This document shows, in pieces, positions 11,707 to 22,326 of a DNA stretch of 64,000 bases. Position 1 is the first letter of the stretch; every line of letters starts with the position of its first letter. Source of the DNA: Haematobia irritans (lineage: Eukaryota > Arthropoda > Insecta > Diptera > Muscidae); assembly GCF_050003625.1 (NCBI RefSeq), contig NC_134399.1, positions 40,812,671 to 40,876,670 on the forward strand, given 5' to 3'. A model generated the notes under the pieces. The model did no database searches. It was not told where the DNA came from and saw nothing but the letters and a program-made list of their open reading frames with translations. Both the position numbers and the translations under genes were made by a program.

Positions 11707-12658
11707 CACGCTCGCAAAAAATCGCTTCTGTAACATATACTCCCAAACATATTTTGCTTCAAGCATATACATTTTTGTTTGATCTCTTCCAATATATAAT
11801 ATGTTTGAAAGCATATTGGTCTAAACAATATATGTTTGGGTAGTCAATTTCCAAACATTTTGTATTTTTGCATCCAAATTCAATAATGTTGTCTTCCAAA
11901 AAACAATATGTTATTATGTGAACACATAATATGTTTGGAAGCATTTTGCACCCAAAAATATTATATGCTTAAAAAAAATTCTCCCAAACAATATTGTGCT
12001 CAAAATTTTATTTATTTATTTATATATTTACAATCATAATGAATTATGAAAATAAACAGGTAATATAGGTGCTAACAACATAGGTTTTCGACCTGAATGC
12101 TCAAAATTTTGTTTCTGCCCAATTGTATATTCCCCCACATCTTTCTCACTTCCACGACATTTTTTAGTTCTTAGCACCTTTTTCTGTAATACAAACATTG
12201 TAGAAGAAATTATTCAATTGTATGATTTTTTTATTTTAATTTTACCTTTTGCCGGACGGGGATTCGAACAGCGGACCACACAGTTTGTAAGGATCAAAGA
12301 AGTAGCTGATCAATTGCCCAAGGAAAAATAAAATGTTAATTTTGTAATAACAAGCAACAACCACCAACTTAATTCAATATCGCTCCCTGTTAAATAGCGC
12401 TCCAAGCTACTAAACACATATATGTTTATAGGCTATTTCTAAATTAATATATGTTTGCATCCAAGCATATTATATTTAAAAACATTTGATGTCCCAAACA
12501 TAATATGTTCTAACATATTAACATATATGTCCCAAACATGTTATGCTAGTTTATGAATATTATATGCTTGCACTCAAAAATATTGTGTTTAAAAATTTGT
12601 GTTCCAAACATATAATGTTTATAGCCAAACATATGAAAAACAATCTTTTTCATCCGTG
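11707..12658 (+). mobile_element. TA-MITE E1 with internal tRNA-like module
   Basis: Begins CACGCTCGCAAAAAATCG and ends CTTTTTCATCCGTG, flanked by TA (11705-11706, 12659-12660). Full relatives lie at 19129-20104 and 38625-39600, with a partial one at 17876-18131. It is rich in (A)CATATATGTTTGG / CCAAACATAT motifs. A tRNA-like stretch with box B (complement GTTCGAATCCCC) lies at about 12251-12320 on the minus strand, followed by a conserved non-tRNA segment (TTAGTTCTTAGCACC, GTAGAAGAAATTAT) also present in family D. No ORF of interest. Confidence 0.75.
12251..12320 (-). other. tRNA-like module in E1
   Basis: On the minus strand: ...GATCAGCTACTTCTTTGATC, CTTACAAACTG, then GTGGTCCGCTGTTCGAATCC and CCGTCCGG. 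The B box is near consensus and the A-box region is degenerate. It shares CTTACAAA, TGGNCCGC and TTCGA blocks with the D1 module, so they probably derive from one tRNA-related sequence. The acceptor stem does not pair well, so this is not a functional tRNA gene. Confidence 0.5.
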
Positions 12659-12660
12659 TA

Positions 12661-13460
12661 TATTCATTGAATTGTTGTCCAATTTCATCGATTTTGGCTA
12701 ACTTTTGTTGGGCGGATTTGCCTTATAAGCATCTGAAATTTCAAAGTTATACAAAATATTATCAAATTCTATCGTACATATTGATTTTTAACTTACGGGT
12801 TTCAAGATTATTTCCTAGAGGCAATAAGGATATCAGCTTAGTTAGCATTAAACAGTAAGAATATTCCAAAAAAAAATTACCATTACAAGGCCTGTATACC
12901 TGCAAGTAAAAATAATTATTTTTAATAAATTTAAATTTTGGTTTTATTAAAAACGGACAAAATACCGCTTATAGAAAAACTTACCACATTGAAAAATCCA
13001 TCCAGTAGGTACATTATTGGAATCATATCCATGGACTAATGGGACGTTATTGAAATTATTCTCAAAATATATTTGAAATAAAAAATATTATAAAATTAGA
13101 CATAATTTCCACTTGTCAGTATAGCATTTAGTATTTAAGGTGGATATTAAGTTCGAGTTTAGTGGCTAAAATCGCAATTTTCATGATAAGTTTTCTTTAA
13201 CAATCCATTATAAAAAAATAATCTTTATAAAAAATTGGTTTGGGCTATTCTCCATCAAGTTATATTTTAATTTGTATCCAAGACGTATAATTTTATACTT
13301 TTCGTAGTAATTTATTTTTAATTTTAGCGGCTAAACTCGAACTTAGTACTCACCTGTAGGAATTGCTGTAACATAAAAAATATAGATTCAAAGAAATGGT
13401 TGCATCTCCAACCTGTGATCCATATGTAGAATAAATATAGATTATCCTATTACCACTCAT
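12661..13460 (-). CDS. Candidate small spliced gene carried by H2 (five tiny exons)
   Basis: Read by eye on the minus strand. Exon 1 is 13460-13413 (MSGNRIIYIYSTYGSQ), exon 2 13365-13354 (12 nt, QFLQ), exon 3 13060-12985 (NNFNNVPLVHGYDSNNVPTG then WIFQC), exon 4 12814-12797 (18 nt). Exon 5 starts either at 12732 (ending in a stop at 12698) or at the next AG at 12721 (KSAQQKLAKIDEIGQQFNE, stop TAG). Donors GTGAGT, GTAAGT and GTAAGT and acceptors TGTTACAG, CCTCTAG and TTTCAG are good; donor GTTGGA and acceptor TTTTGAG are weak. The phase is kept at every junction. In the second exon-5 version, MITE E1 sits exactly in the TAG stop. The product resembles nothing I know. Inside H2 it must have moved with the transposon. 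It could be chance in AT-rich DNA. Confidence 0.3.
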
Positions 13461-13837
13461 GTTGTATATTTTTTATGTAAATCAATATAAGGTCCCTAAT
13501 CTGTTATTTGTTGTTTATCAATAAAAAGCGTTTTTGATTTCTCTAATATCACATCATTCACTTCTCAGTTTCTAAATAAATGTATTTTCATTAATAAACA
13601 CCAATACCGCACGTACAATTTTGCAAAATTAAATCCACGTGTGCGCTTCATAAATGCATCAACAGAACTGAATGAAGCAATAAAACACAAAGCCACATAT
13701 ACTCATAGAGGATACACACCTGCCGTAAAGAAAAACAACTCCACACACACACGCACGATCCCTTTCTGATCTCGCTATTGCAAGAAAACAACTCTCACCA
13801 CAAAAGATACCAACAACACACAAGGAATATTCCATTG

Positions 13838-14191
13838 CAAAGACAATAAACTTGAGGAAGATGGGAAATTGGCTACTGAGGAGATCAAACAATTTACCGT
13901 GTTAGTTTCATACTCGAACCAAACGCGTATACGACAAGTATTGACATAGCATTCAAATGCAAATAAAAAGAAATTAAGTGCACGAAATAAATATCAATAG
14001 GGGGAAATGTAATTTTTTTGTTGTTGCCTAAAATTTAACATTGTTTCATTAAGAAAATTAAGTTTTTCATTTAAAAAATAAAAACGAAAAACAAATAAAA
14101 AATTACAAACATGTATGGAACTAACATGGTAAATGCAACATTTGGTATGACGCAAGCCAATTTCCTATCTTCCTCAAGTTTATTGTCTTTG
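13838..14191. repeat. Inverted repeat pair, 37-bp arms
   Basis: 13838-13874 and 14155-14191 are reverse complements with one mismatch in 37 (arm core AATAAACTTGAGGAAGAT). The spacer is 280 bp. It lies in the interior of element H2. Either a foldback element or a duplicated-inverted exon-like fragment. No motif gives a function. Confidence 0.6.
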
Positions 14192-14444
14192 TTCCATTGT
14201 CTCTAGAATCAAAACAACCAACAACGGCATAAATGCCGCAATAACAAACACAAACAACGAGATATACACAAAATGTCTCTTAAAAACTCCCTCACATGAT
14301 GCAATGATTTCATTACTCTCTTCTCACTTCATTTTCCAGTACCACGTTTATTGATTAGTTGGAATTCTATCTATAAGTTAAGGTAAAATATATACCAAAT
14401 TTATGAGGAATCTATAAAAAATTATATACACCCGGCAAGTATTA

Positions 14445-14895
14445 TATTAACTACATTTTATTCTACTTTATCTAAAATTTTCAATGTGAGGAAAAACACT
14501 CCAATTTATAATAAAAAGGGAAATAATCTGTAGGTAGCCATCATACCGCATCGGTAATGTCGTTAAGTTGATTTTTACTACAAAAATTTTTTTCCATATA
14601 AAATTTTTTCTTAGTAAATTGTCCACATTTCGTAGTAAGATTTTTATATTGCTCATGTATTTTTATAATAGAATCAACGATGCATTAACTACTGTATTGG
14701 AAGTTTATTTAAGGAAAAATCCTTCCCATTTCGTAGTTAGTGAACTAAAAAACATTTACTGAATTTTTATAAGTTTTCCTTTAGCTAAGTTAATTTTCGT
14801 TGTGGTTACGAAAAATGAACTATATTACAGTAAATTTGTTGAACTATGTGGAAGTTAAAATGGTCCTTAAATTCACAAGACACTTTTTTTCTGTG
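14445..14895. repeat. Right part of H2, repeated at 15255-15690
   Basis: TTCTACTTTATCTAAAATTT through ...GGTCCTTAAATTCACAAG and CACTTTTTTTCTGTG. The second copy at 15255-15690 aligns throughout with modest divergence and small indels. In this copy the terminus abuts LINE sequence (TGGTATCACAATGG). Confidence 0.65.
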
Positions 14896-14970
14896 TGGTA
14901 TCACAATGGACTGAATAGTCTACGTGGCCTGAATCTTAATCGGGCTGCCACTTTAACCTAACCTAACCTA
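14896..14970 (+). mobile_element. 3' tail of LINE copy 2
   Basis: TGGTATCACAATGGACTGAA...CGGGCTGCCACTTTAACC followed by CCTAA repeats. It continues exactly where LINE copy 2 stops at 11105, showing that the two parts are one insertion split by H2. Confidence 0.8.
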
Positions 14971-15090
14971 CATAGCGCTGATATAATTGCTCATTTTAAT
15001 AGAAATATTGCTCCGAAGTGATATATAATCTTGAGTAAAGCATTGTTGGCGTGAAGGAAAACAGCACTATCTTTCCATCCATCTATTTAT

Positions 15091-15178
15091 ACTGCATGAA
15101 TTGGTTGCAATAACGTAAACGAATGATCATAAACTAGTTTGATTACTCGTTTACGTTATTGCCACCGATTCATGCAGT
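15091..15178. repeat. 88-bp near-perfect hairpin
   Basis: Arms of 39 nt (15091-15129 and 15140-15178; start ACTGCATGAATTGGTTGCAA) are complementary except for four positions, with a 10-nt loop. It may be a palindromic MITE relic or a small-RNA precursor-like hairpin. Not part of any other repeat seen here. Confidence 0.65.
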
Positions 15179-15254
15179 GTGGATGCACTGCCTACATTAT
15201 TGTATGCAAAAAAGCGCAACTAAACTCTTACTGCTGAAGTATTTTTTGCTGGGT

Positions 15255-15690
15255 TTTTATTCTACTTTATCTAAAATTTTCAACGTAAGGAAAACTACCC
15301 CAATATTATATTAAAAAGGGGAATAAGCTGTAGGAAACCATCATACAAATCGGTAATGTGGTTAAGTTAATTTTTACTACAAACATTTCGTTTCATACCA
15401 AAAATTTTCTTAGTAAAATGTCCGCATTTCGTACTACGATTTTTATATTGTCTATGTTTATAATACAATCAACGATGCATTAACTACTGTGTTGGAAATT
15501 TAATTAAGGAAAAATCCTTCCTATATCGTAGTTAGTGAACTAAAAAACATTTACTGAAATTTTGTATATTTTCCTTTAGCTAATTTAATTTTCGTTGTGG
15601 TTACGAAAAATGAACTATATTAAAGTAAATTTTTTGAAATATGTGGAAGTTAAAATGGTCCTTAAATTTACAAGACACTTTTTTCTGTGT
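15255..15690. mobile_element. Second, partial H-type right end
   Basis: Homologous to 14445-14895 (TTCTACTTTATCTAAAATTT ... ACAAGACACTTTTTTCTGTG). The left terminus of the element is absent here, so this is a truncated copy. Confidence 0.55.
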
Positions 15691-16098
15691 AGGCTAGATA
15701 TGTCCCTATTCCTGATTTTAAAGAAACATCATCTTTGGCTAGGAATCAATAATAAACTCATGATATAACATATCTTAGTGTATGAGTGTATACCACAATT
15801 TTTGAATGATTAAAAAATCGAGTTTCCTCTGTTTTGAAACAATCGAATAATTTTCCAAAACTCGTTGAATATGATTTTTACGGGACATAACCGGTTCAAT
15901 CGGATTTTCCCAAAAGTCATAAAAAAACTTAATTTGGAAAAAAGAGTCTAATGTCAAAATTAAAAGTCAACATCCAGACAAAACTGAACCCACAATGATT
16001 AATTTGTAGAAAATGTTAACTAAAATATTTTAGTAATTGCAACATGCCATGACAAATAAGTTTATAATTTCTGTAGTTATGAAGAAAATTTGTAAAAA
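15691..16098. other. AT-rich, nothing recognised
   Basis: No recurring repeat, RNA gene or convincing ORF. Confidence 0.35.
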
Positions 16099-17414
16099 AA
16101 ACAAGTATAAGTTCGGCCAGGCCGAAGCTTATGTACCCTCCATCATGGATTGCGTAGAAACTTCTTCTAAACACTGCCATCCACAATCGAATTACTTAAG
16201 TTGCGGTAACGCTTGCCGATGGCAAGGTATCTTAAAACCTCCTAACACCATCTTCTAAATTGTATGTAAGTCCATACGTGGTATATATTAAATCAAAAAA
16301 GGTCGATCCAATACGTATATAATTCAGTTTGACAAAGTAGACATAAAATTTTGACAAGATTTTCTACAGAAATAAAATTTTAACAAAATTTTCTATGGAA
16401 ATAAAATTTTCACAAAATTTTCTATAGAAATAAAAATTTTCACAAAATTTTCTATAGAAAGAAAATTTTGACAAAAATGTCTGCAGAAATAAAATTTTAA
16501 CAAAATTTTCTATAGAAATAAACTTTTGACAAAATTTTCTATAGAAATAAAATCTTGGTAGATTATTTTTGGCTCGAGTGGCAACCATGATTACGAACCG
16601 AATAAAATTTGAACAAAATTTTCTATAGAAATAAAATTTTGACAATGATGAAAATTTTATTATGAACCGAATAAAATTTTAACAAAATTTTCTCTAGAAA
16701 TAAAATTTTGACAAAATTTTCTATAGAAATAAAATTTTGGTAGATTATTTTTGGCTCTAGTGGCAACCATGATTATGAACCGATATGGACCAATTTTTGT
16801 GTGATTGGACCAATTTTGGTATGGTTGTTAGCGACCATATACTAACACCACGTTCCTAATTTGAACCGGATCGGATGAATATTGCTCCTCCAAGAGGCTC
16901 CGGAGGTCAAATCTGGAGAACGTTTTATATGGGGGCTATATATAATTATGGACCGATATGGACCAATTTTTGCACGGTTACTAGAGACCATATACCAATG
17001 CCATGTACCAAATTTCAGCCGGATCGGATGAAATATGCTTCTCTTAGAGGCTCCACAAGCCAAATCAGGGGATCGGTTTATATGGGGGCTATATATAATT
17101 ATGGACCGATGTGGACCAATTTTTGCATGATTGAGGGTCCCTTTATATGGGGGCTATACGTAAAAGTGGACCGATATGGTCCATTTTCAATACCATCCGA
17201 CCTACATCGATAACAACTACTTGTGCCAATTTCAAGTCGATAGCTTGTTTCGTGCGGAAGTTAGCGTGCTTTCAACAGACGGACGGACATGCTTAGATCG
17301 ACTCAGAATTTCACCACGACCCAGAATATATATACTTTATGGGGTCTTAGAGCAATATTTCGATGTGTTACAAACAAAGTTAATATACCCCCATCCTATG
17401 ATGGAGGGTATAAA
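16099..17414 (+). mobile_element. DINE-A1 (DINE-1/Helentron-like)
   Basis: Begins AACAAGTATAAGTTCGGCCA with the palindromic GGCCAGGCC. A tandem ~29-bp minisatellite follows (16360-16745, unit ATTTTCTATAGAAATAAAAT type), then ~155-bp repeats with TATATGGGGGCTATATATAA and GATCGGATGAA, then GACGGACGGACATGC and TATATATACTTTATGGGG. It ends with the stem-loop CCCCCATCCTATGATGGAGG (about 17389-17410). No coding capacity. Confidence 0.75.
16360..16745. repeat. ~29-bp tandem minisatellite in DINE-A1
   Basis: About a dozen imperfect copies of AATTTTCTATAGAAATAAAA plus TTTTGACAA. The same array occurs in DINE-A2 at 21195-21655. The short minus-strand ORF made of FYFYRKFCENF repeats is a by-product of this array. 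Confidence 0.7.
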
Positions 17415-17875
17415 AATAAGTTTTACTGTTGATTAAGAGAATTTCATATTGCGAAGGGAAAAATTGGAGTAAAAATTGTTAAAATGTCTTTAGCGCTGAA
17501 TGATGTTCAAGGCAGACACAATTTAAGGAGTTTCTAAAAATAAAATAAAAAATGAACTCGTAACATTTTGACTGCAACACGATCGGAATCGCTTTGGTGC
17601 CGTTAACTATAAATATGTTCCAAATTTTCGAAGAATGCAAAATAAGCTTGTAAGGGGCCATATCTAAATGTGATCTGATTTCTTCCAAAATCAATAGGGT
17701 CGATTGGGTGTAAATTTTTAGGGTGTCTCGTTCATGTGCCAGGCACTTACCAAAATGAATGCAAGCACATTTACCCACAACAAAATATGCTCTCAGTTCA
17801 TTCTCCCATTGTGTTATGTTGAAGTTTTCGTTATCTATCTCCGTCGTCATCTTTAGAGGAAGAAATTTCTCTCTC
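17415..17875. other. DINE-B-like fragment and unassigned DNA
   Basis: 17640-17710 resembles DINE-B (TTCTTCCAAAATCAATAGGG). The rest is unassigned. A 136-codon minus-strand open frame crosses the DINE-like part and so is not credible as a gene in full. Confidence 0.35.
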
Positions 17876-18131
17876 ACGCTTCTAAACATATATATGTTTA
17901 TACGAAATTTCTAAATAAGTATATGTTTGCATCCAAAGGCATTATATTTCCAAAAAAAGGATGTGACAAACATAATATATTCTAAAATATTAACATGTAT
18001 ATCCCAAATATATTATAAAATTTTATGAACATTATATGCTTGAGCTTAAGCAAAATTTGTGCTAAAAATTTAAGTTCCAAATATATAATTTTTACACCGA
18101 AACATATGAAACACTTTCCTTTTCCTCCGTG
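17876..18131 (+). mobile_element. Partial TA-MITE E4 (right half)
   Basis: ACATATATATGTTTATACGA ... CCTTTTCCTCCGTG aligns with the right part of E1 (12400-12658) with clear divergence. The left half and the tRNA-like module are missing. Confidence 0.55.
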
Positions 18132-19064
18132 TGGGTGCGTCTTTCTAATCTTATCTATCCTACTACTTAAAGCGATGAAGGATACTCCTAATCCTACTTC
18201 CGCATTACTTCCGGATCCAAACAGAACATTACTTTTTTGGATGCACTTTTACTCCGGGTTACTATATCAGGTTACAAGTTCTGAAAGAGTACACCTTTTT
18301 CCCTTTGAGATGAAAGCCCATGCTTGTCATTTTATTTTAACTTTTCAAAGGTCATAAGAAAACTTCCCGTTTAACATTGATAAAAGTTAGCGTAATAGTC
18401 AATCTCAATGTAACTAGACCACAGAATCGGTATAATCTTTGTACCAAAATATCACCGTTACCACCATATATGGCAAACGTTTATCATGTGGTATTGGGGC
18501 AAACAATGCTAATTTCCCCAAATATAAAAATTCCTAAAGAAGGTGGTAGGTGGGAATCGCAACCATTGTCATAGTGCTTCGGTGTCAATACACAAGAATT
18601 CCAATGTACATATGTCAGATATTGGCCCCAAAAATTTCCTCGAAATTGTCATTTCTAATTTCAAATGTGTGTCATCTCAAGTGTGACATGCAAAATTCCA
18701 TCGAGATACTTTTAGGACCATTCAATGGGAGGCTAAGAGTTTATTTCCGGATAAAATGATGCGGGTAGCCTAGACAACTCAATTTCAATGTCGTTGGCAC
18801 TTTTTCGCATATTTCGCTAACGAACCTTATCGCATAGCATCGATAGCATATACATTTGGACACAATGTGTCATATACTGATTTGAAAAGGATATCATTTT
18901 CTTAAAGAATACATTCGTTATTTTCTATATCAAAACTAGATGTAGATACAAAAATAAATGAAAGGCAATAAATATGTGTATTTTAAAGAAAGCCCATATT
19001 CAGGGCGAGGAAGACTATAATAGAAATGCCACAACAATAGCATTACAAATATGCTCTTGGCAGA
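18132..19064. other. Unassigned, possibly single-copy DNA
   Basis: No repeat family from this window and no convincing gene. Short open frames here have no recognisable motif. Confidence 0.3.
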
Positions 19065-20270
19065 TCAAATTGCATCCGATCCGCATGAATTTTGGTACGC
19101 GATGTTAATATATGCCCTCTAACAACTACACGGATGAAAAAGACTGTTTTTCATATGTTTGGCTATAAACATTATATGTTTGGAACACAAATTTTAAACA
19201 CAATATTTTTGAGTGCAGGCATATAATGTTCATAAACTAGCATAACATGTTTGGGACATATATGTTAATATGTTAGAACATATTATGATTGGGACATAAA
19301 ATGTTTGTAAATATAATATGCTTGGATGCAAACATATATTAATTTAGAAATAGCCTATAAACATATATGTGTTTAGTAGCTTGGAGCGCTATTTAACAGG
19401 GAGCGATATTGAATTAAGTTGGTGGTTGTTGCTTGTTATTACAAAATTAACATTTTATTTTTCCTTGGGCAATTGATCAGCTACTTCTTTGATCCTTACA
19501 AACTGTGTGGTCCGCTGTTCGAATCCCCGTCCGGCAAAAGGTAAAATTAAAATAAAAAAAATCATACAATTGGATAATTTCTTCTACAATGTTTGTATTA
19601 CAGAAAAAGGTGCTAAGAACTAAAAAATCTCGTGTAAGTGAGAAAGATGTGGGGGAATATACAATTGGGCAGAAACAAAATTTTGAGCATTCACGTCGAA
19701 AACCTATGTTGTTAGCACCTATATTACCTGTTTATTTTCATAATTCATTATGATTGTAAATATATAAATAAATAAATAAAATTTTGAGCACAATATTGTT
19801 TGGGAGAATTTTTTTTAAGCATATAATATTTTTGGGTGCAAAATGCTTCCAAACATATTATATGTTCACATAATAACATATTGTTTTTTGGAAGACAACA
19901 TTATTGAATTTGGATGCAAAAATACAAAATGTTTGGAACTTAGACTACCCAAACATATATTGTTTAGACCAATATGCTTTCAAACACATTATATATTGGA
20001 AGAGATCAAACATATAAATGTTTGGGCAATACCCAAAAATGTATATGCTTGAAGCAAAATATGTTTGGGAGTATATGTTACAGAGACGATTTTTTGTGAG
20101 CGTGTATGCAAAATGTCCCCCATATAAACCGATCCTCACATTTGACTTCCGGAGCTCTTGGATGAACAAATTTCATCCAATCCGGTTGAATTTTGGAAGC
20201 GATGTTATCTGATTACCATGCAATATAGAATCACATTTATAAATCGATTAAGATCGATTAAGAAGATACC
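19065..20270 (-). mobile_element. DINE-A fragment interrupted by MITE E2
   Basis: 19065-19128 (CCGATCCGCATGAATTTTGG, GTTAATATATGCCCTCTAAC) and 20105-20225 (CCCCCATATAAACCGATCC, CATCCAATCCGGTTGAATTT) are consecutive pieces of one reverse-oriented DINE-A repeat block. E2 inserted at a TA between them. Both termini are absent. Confidence 0.6.
19129..20104 (-). mobile_element. TA-MITE E2
   Basis: 976 bp, flanked by TA (19127-19128 and 20105-20106). Inverted relative to E1 and E3 and nearly identical to E3. The tRNA-like module is at 19466-19535 on the plus strand (GTTCGAATCCCCGTCCGG). The insertion interrupts a DINE-A repeat, which confirms both ends. Confidence 0.8.
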
Positions 20271-20323
20271 CTATATAGGGTATTTATTTTGCCATTTTTA
20301 TCTAATATTGATAGAAGACAATG

Positions 20324-20767
20324 TTAAGAAATAAAACTGTACCTTGTCATCACGAAATGTCGTCTTAACAGGGTCGATACATTGGCATTCTTTAGTGCCA
20401 ACCTTACTCTCCAAAATGGGTCAAGCACAAAATGCAACGGATTGTGGTCCGGAGGTGACCGTTGTGCGGTATAAGTGAAGCGAAGAACCTCATTTTTAAG
20501 CTTTTTAAATTGACGCGTGCTGAGTGCGATGATGTTGAGTCCTTTTGAAAGGTCCATAGTATGCGGCCGTAATGTTTTTAGGGCATTTATTTTAACCCCA
20601 CGGTTGGCGAATACGAGCAGGGAGCGAATGTCGACCGTTACGACGCACAGAGGGGGAAAATCGCACAAAATGGAGATTAATTGAAAAATGAAAATTTTTT
20701 TTTTAATATATAGTATTTCGCAAGCCAAAAGTAATATTTTCACTATGGAATCTTCAACCTCAGGCAT
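20324..20767 (-). CDS. Unrecognised 147-codon open frame
   Basis: An uninterrupted minus-strand frame, less AT-rich than its surroundings between 20350 and 20660. Its interior includes VVTVDIRSLLVFANRGVKIN and KNANVSTLLRRHFVMTRYSF. The N-terminal ~35 codons are AT-driven and the true start, if any, may be at an internal exon. I see no domain, no signal peptide and no splice evidence. It lies between DINE-A elements and could be a fragment of a host gene or of an unknown transposon, or chance. Confidence 0.2.
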   Translation of the reverse strand: MPEVEDSIVKILLLACEILYIKKKIFIFQLISILCDFPPLCVVTVDIRSLLVFANRGVKINALKTLRPHTMDLSKGLNIIALSTRQFKKLKNEVLRFTYTAQRSPPDHNPLHFVLDPFWRVRLALKNANVSTLLRRHFVMTRYSFIS

Positions 20768-21194
20768 TTTAGTGTTGTTCTACAAAAATTGTGTAAACAA
20801 AAAATATAAACCTTTATTTTTATTTTGCTTAGAATTTGATAATAATGATATACTAATTCTTACAATTAAATTACAATTAATGACTTTCTTTATGGTGTAT
20901 AACTTGAACTAAAAAAGAAATACCTCCTTATTGTTCTAATATGATAAATAAATAAAATAAAATAAAATAAAAACAAGTATCGGCCAGGCCGAAGCTTCTA
21001 TACCCTCCACCATCGATTCCGTAGAAACTTCTTCTAAACTCTGCCATCCCAATCGAATTACTTAAGTTGCGGTAACGCTTGCCGATGGCAAGGTAAATTA
21101 AAACCTCATAACACCGTCTTCTAAATTGTATGTAAGTCCATACGTGGTATATATTAAATCAAAAAAGATCGATCAAATACGTATATAATTCAGT

Positions 21195-21655
21195 TTGACA
21201 AAATTTTCTATAGACATAAAATTTTGACAAAATTTTCTATAGAAATAAAATTTTAACAAAATTTTCTACAGAAATAAAATTTTCACAAAATTTTCTATAG
21301 AAATAAAATTTTGACACAATTTTTTACAAAAATAAAATTTTGACAAAATTTTCTATAGAAATAAAATTTTGACACAATTTTTTGACAAAAATTTTCTATA
21401 GAAATAAAATTTTGACAAAATTTTCTATAGAAATAAAATTTTATCATAATTTTCTATAGAAATAAAATTTTAACAAAATTTTCTATAGAAATAAAATGGT
21501 GGCAAAATTTTCTATAAAAATAAAATTTTATCAAAATTTTCTTTAAAAATAAAATTTTCACAAAATTTTCTATAGAAATAAAATTTTGACAAAATTTTCT
21601 ACAGAAAAAAAAATTTAACAAAATTTTCTATAGAAATAAAATTTTGATAGATTAT
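21195..21655. repeat. ~29-bp tandem minisatellite in DINE-A2
   Basis: Longer array of the unit seen at 16360-16745 (TTTTCTATAGAAATAAAATT), with several variant units. Confidence 0.7.
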
Positions 21656-22326
21656 TTTTGGCTCGAGTGGCAAGCATGATTATGAACCGATGTGGATAAA
21701 TTTTTGTGTGATTGGAGATCGGCCATATATAACTCTAGACCGATATGGACCAATTTTGGTATGGTTGTTAGCGGCCATATACTAACACCACGTTCCAAAT
21801 TTGAACCGAATCGGATGAATTTTGCTCCTCCAAGAGGCTCCGGAAGTGAAATCTGGAGAACGGTTTATATGGGGGCTATATATAATTATGGACCGATATG
21901 AACCAATTCTGGCACTGTTGTTAGATACCATATACTAACACCATGTTCCACATTTCAACCGGATCGGATGAAATATGCTTCTCTTAGAGGCTCCGCAAGC
22001 CAAATCTTGGGATCGGTTTATGTGAGGGCTATATATAAGTGTGAACCGATGTGGACCAATTTTTGCATGGATGTTAGAGACCATATACTCACACCACGAT
22101 TCACATTTTAACCGGGTCGGATGAAATATGCTTCTGTTAGAGGCTCTACAAGCCAAATCTGAGGGTCCCTTTATATGGGGGCTATACGTAGGTTAGGTTA
22201 GGTTAAAGTGGCAGCCCGATTAAGATTCAGGCTCACTTAGACTATTCAGTCCATTGTGATACCACATTAACTAAAAGTACCTATTACATATGGGCACTTC
22301 TAGTTTTAACCGCTGAACCTTCTTGA

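Larger units (their letters stand above)
11106..14895. mobile_element. Element H2: 3.8-kb TIR element splitting LINE copy 2
   Basis: The left end is CACCGAAAAAAAAGT (11106) and the right end ACACTTTTTTTCTGTG (to 14895). The LINE reads ...TTAATG before it and GGTATCACAATGG after it, with TG duplicated, so the bounds are set by interruption of a known sequence. The left ~400 bp (AAAATGAACTAA, ATGACCATGATTTGG, CAACAAGCCTGTATA) also matches element L at 61446 onward. The right ~450 bp matches 15255-15690. Inside are TA-MITE E1, a candidate spliced gene on the minus strand (12661-13460) and an inverted repeat pair (13838-13874 / 14155-14191). No transposase is recognised. Confidence 0.65.

Noticed and set aside
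16364..16645. 93-codon frame rich in FYFYRKFC
   Set aside because: Product of the 29-bp minisatellite.
17479..17889. 136-codon minus-strand frame
   Set aside because: Its second half is DINE-B-like non-coding sequence, and no motif or splice context supports the first half.
22191..22206. Interstitial telomere array
   Set aside because: Only two to three TTAGG-type units, always at the LINE or SINE 3' end, so it is an element tail.
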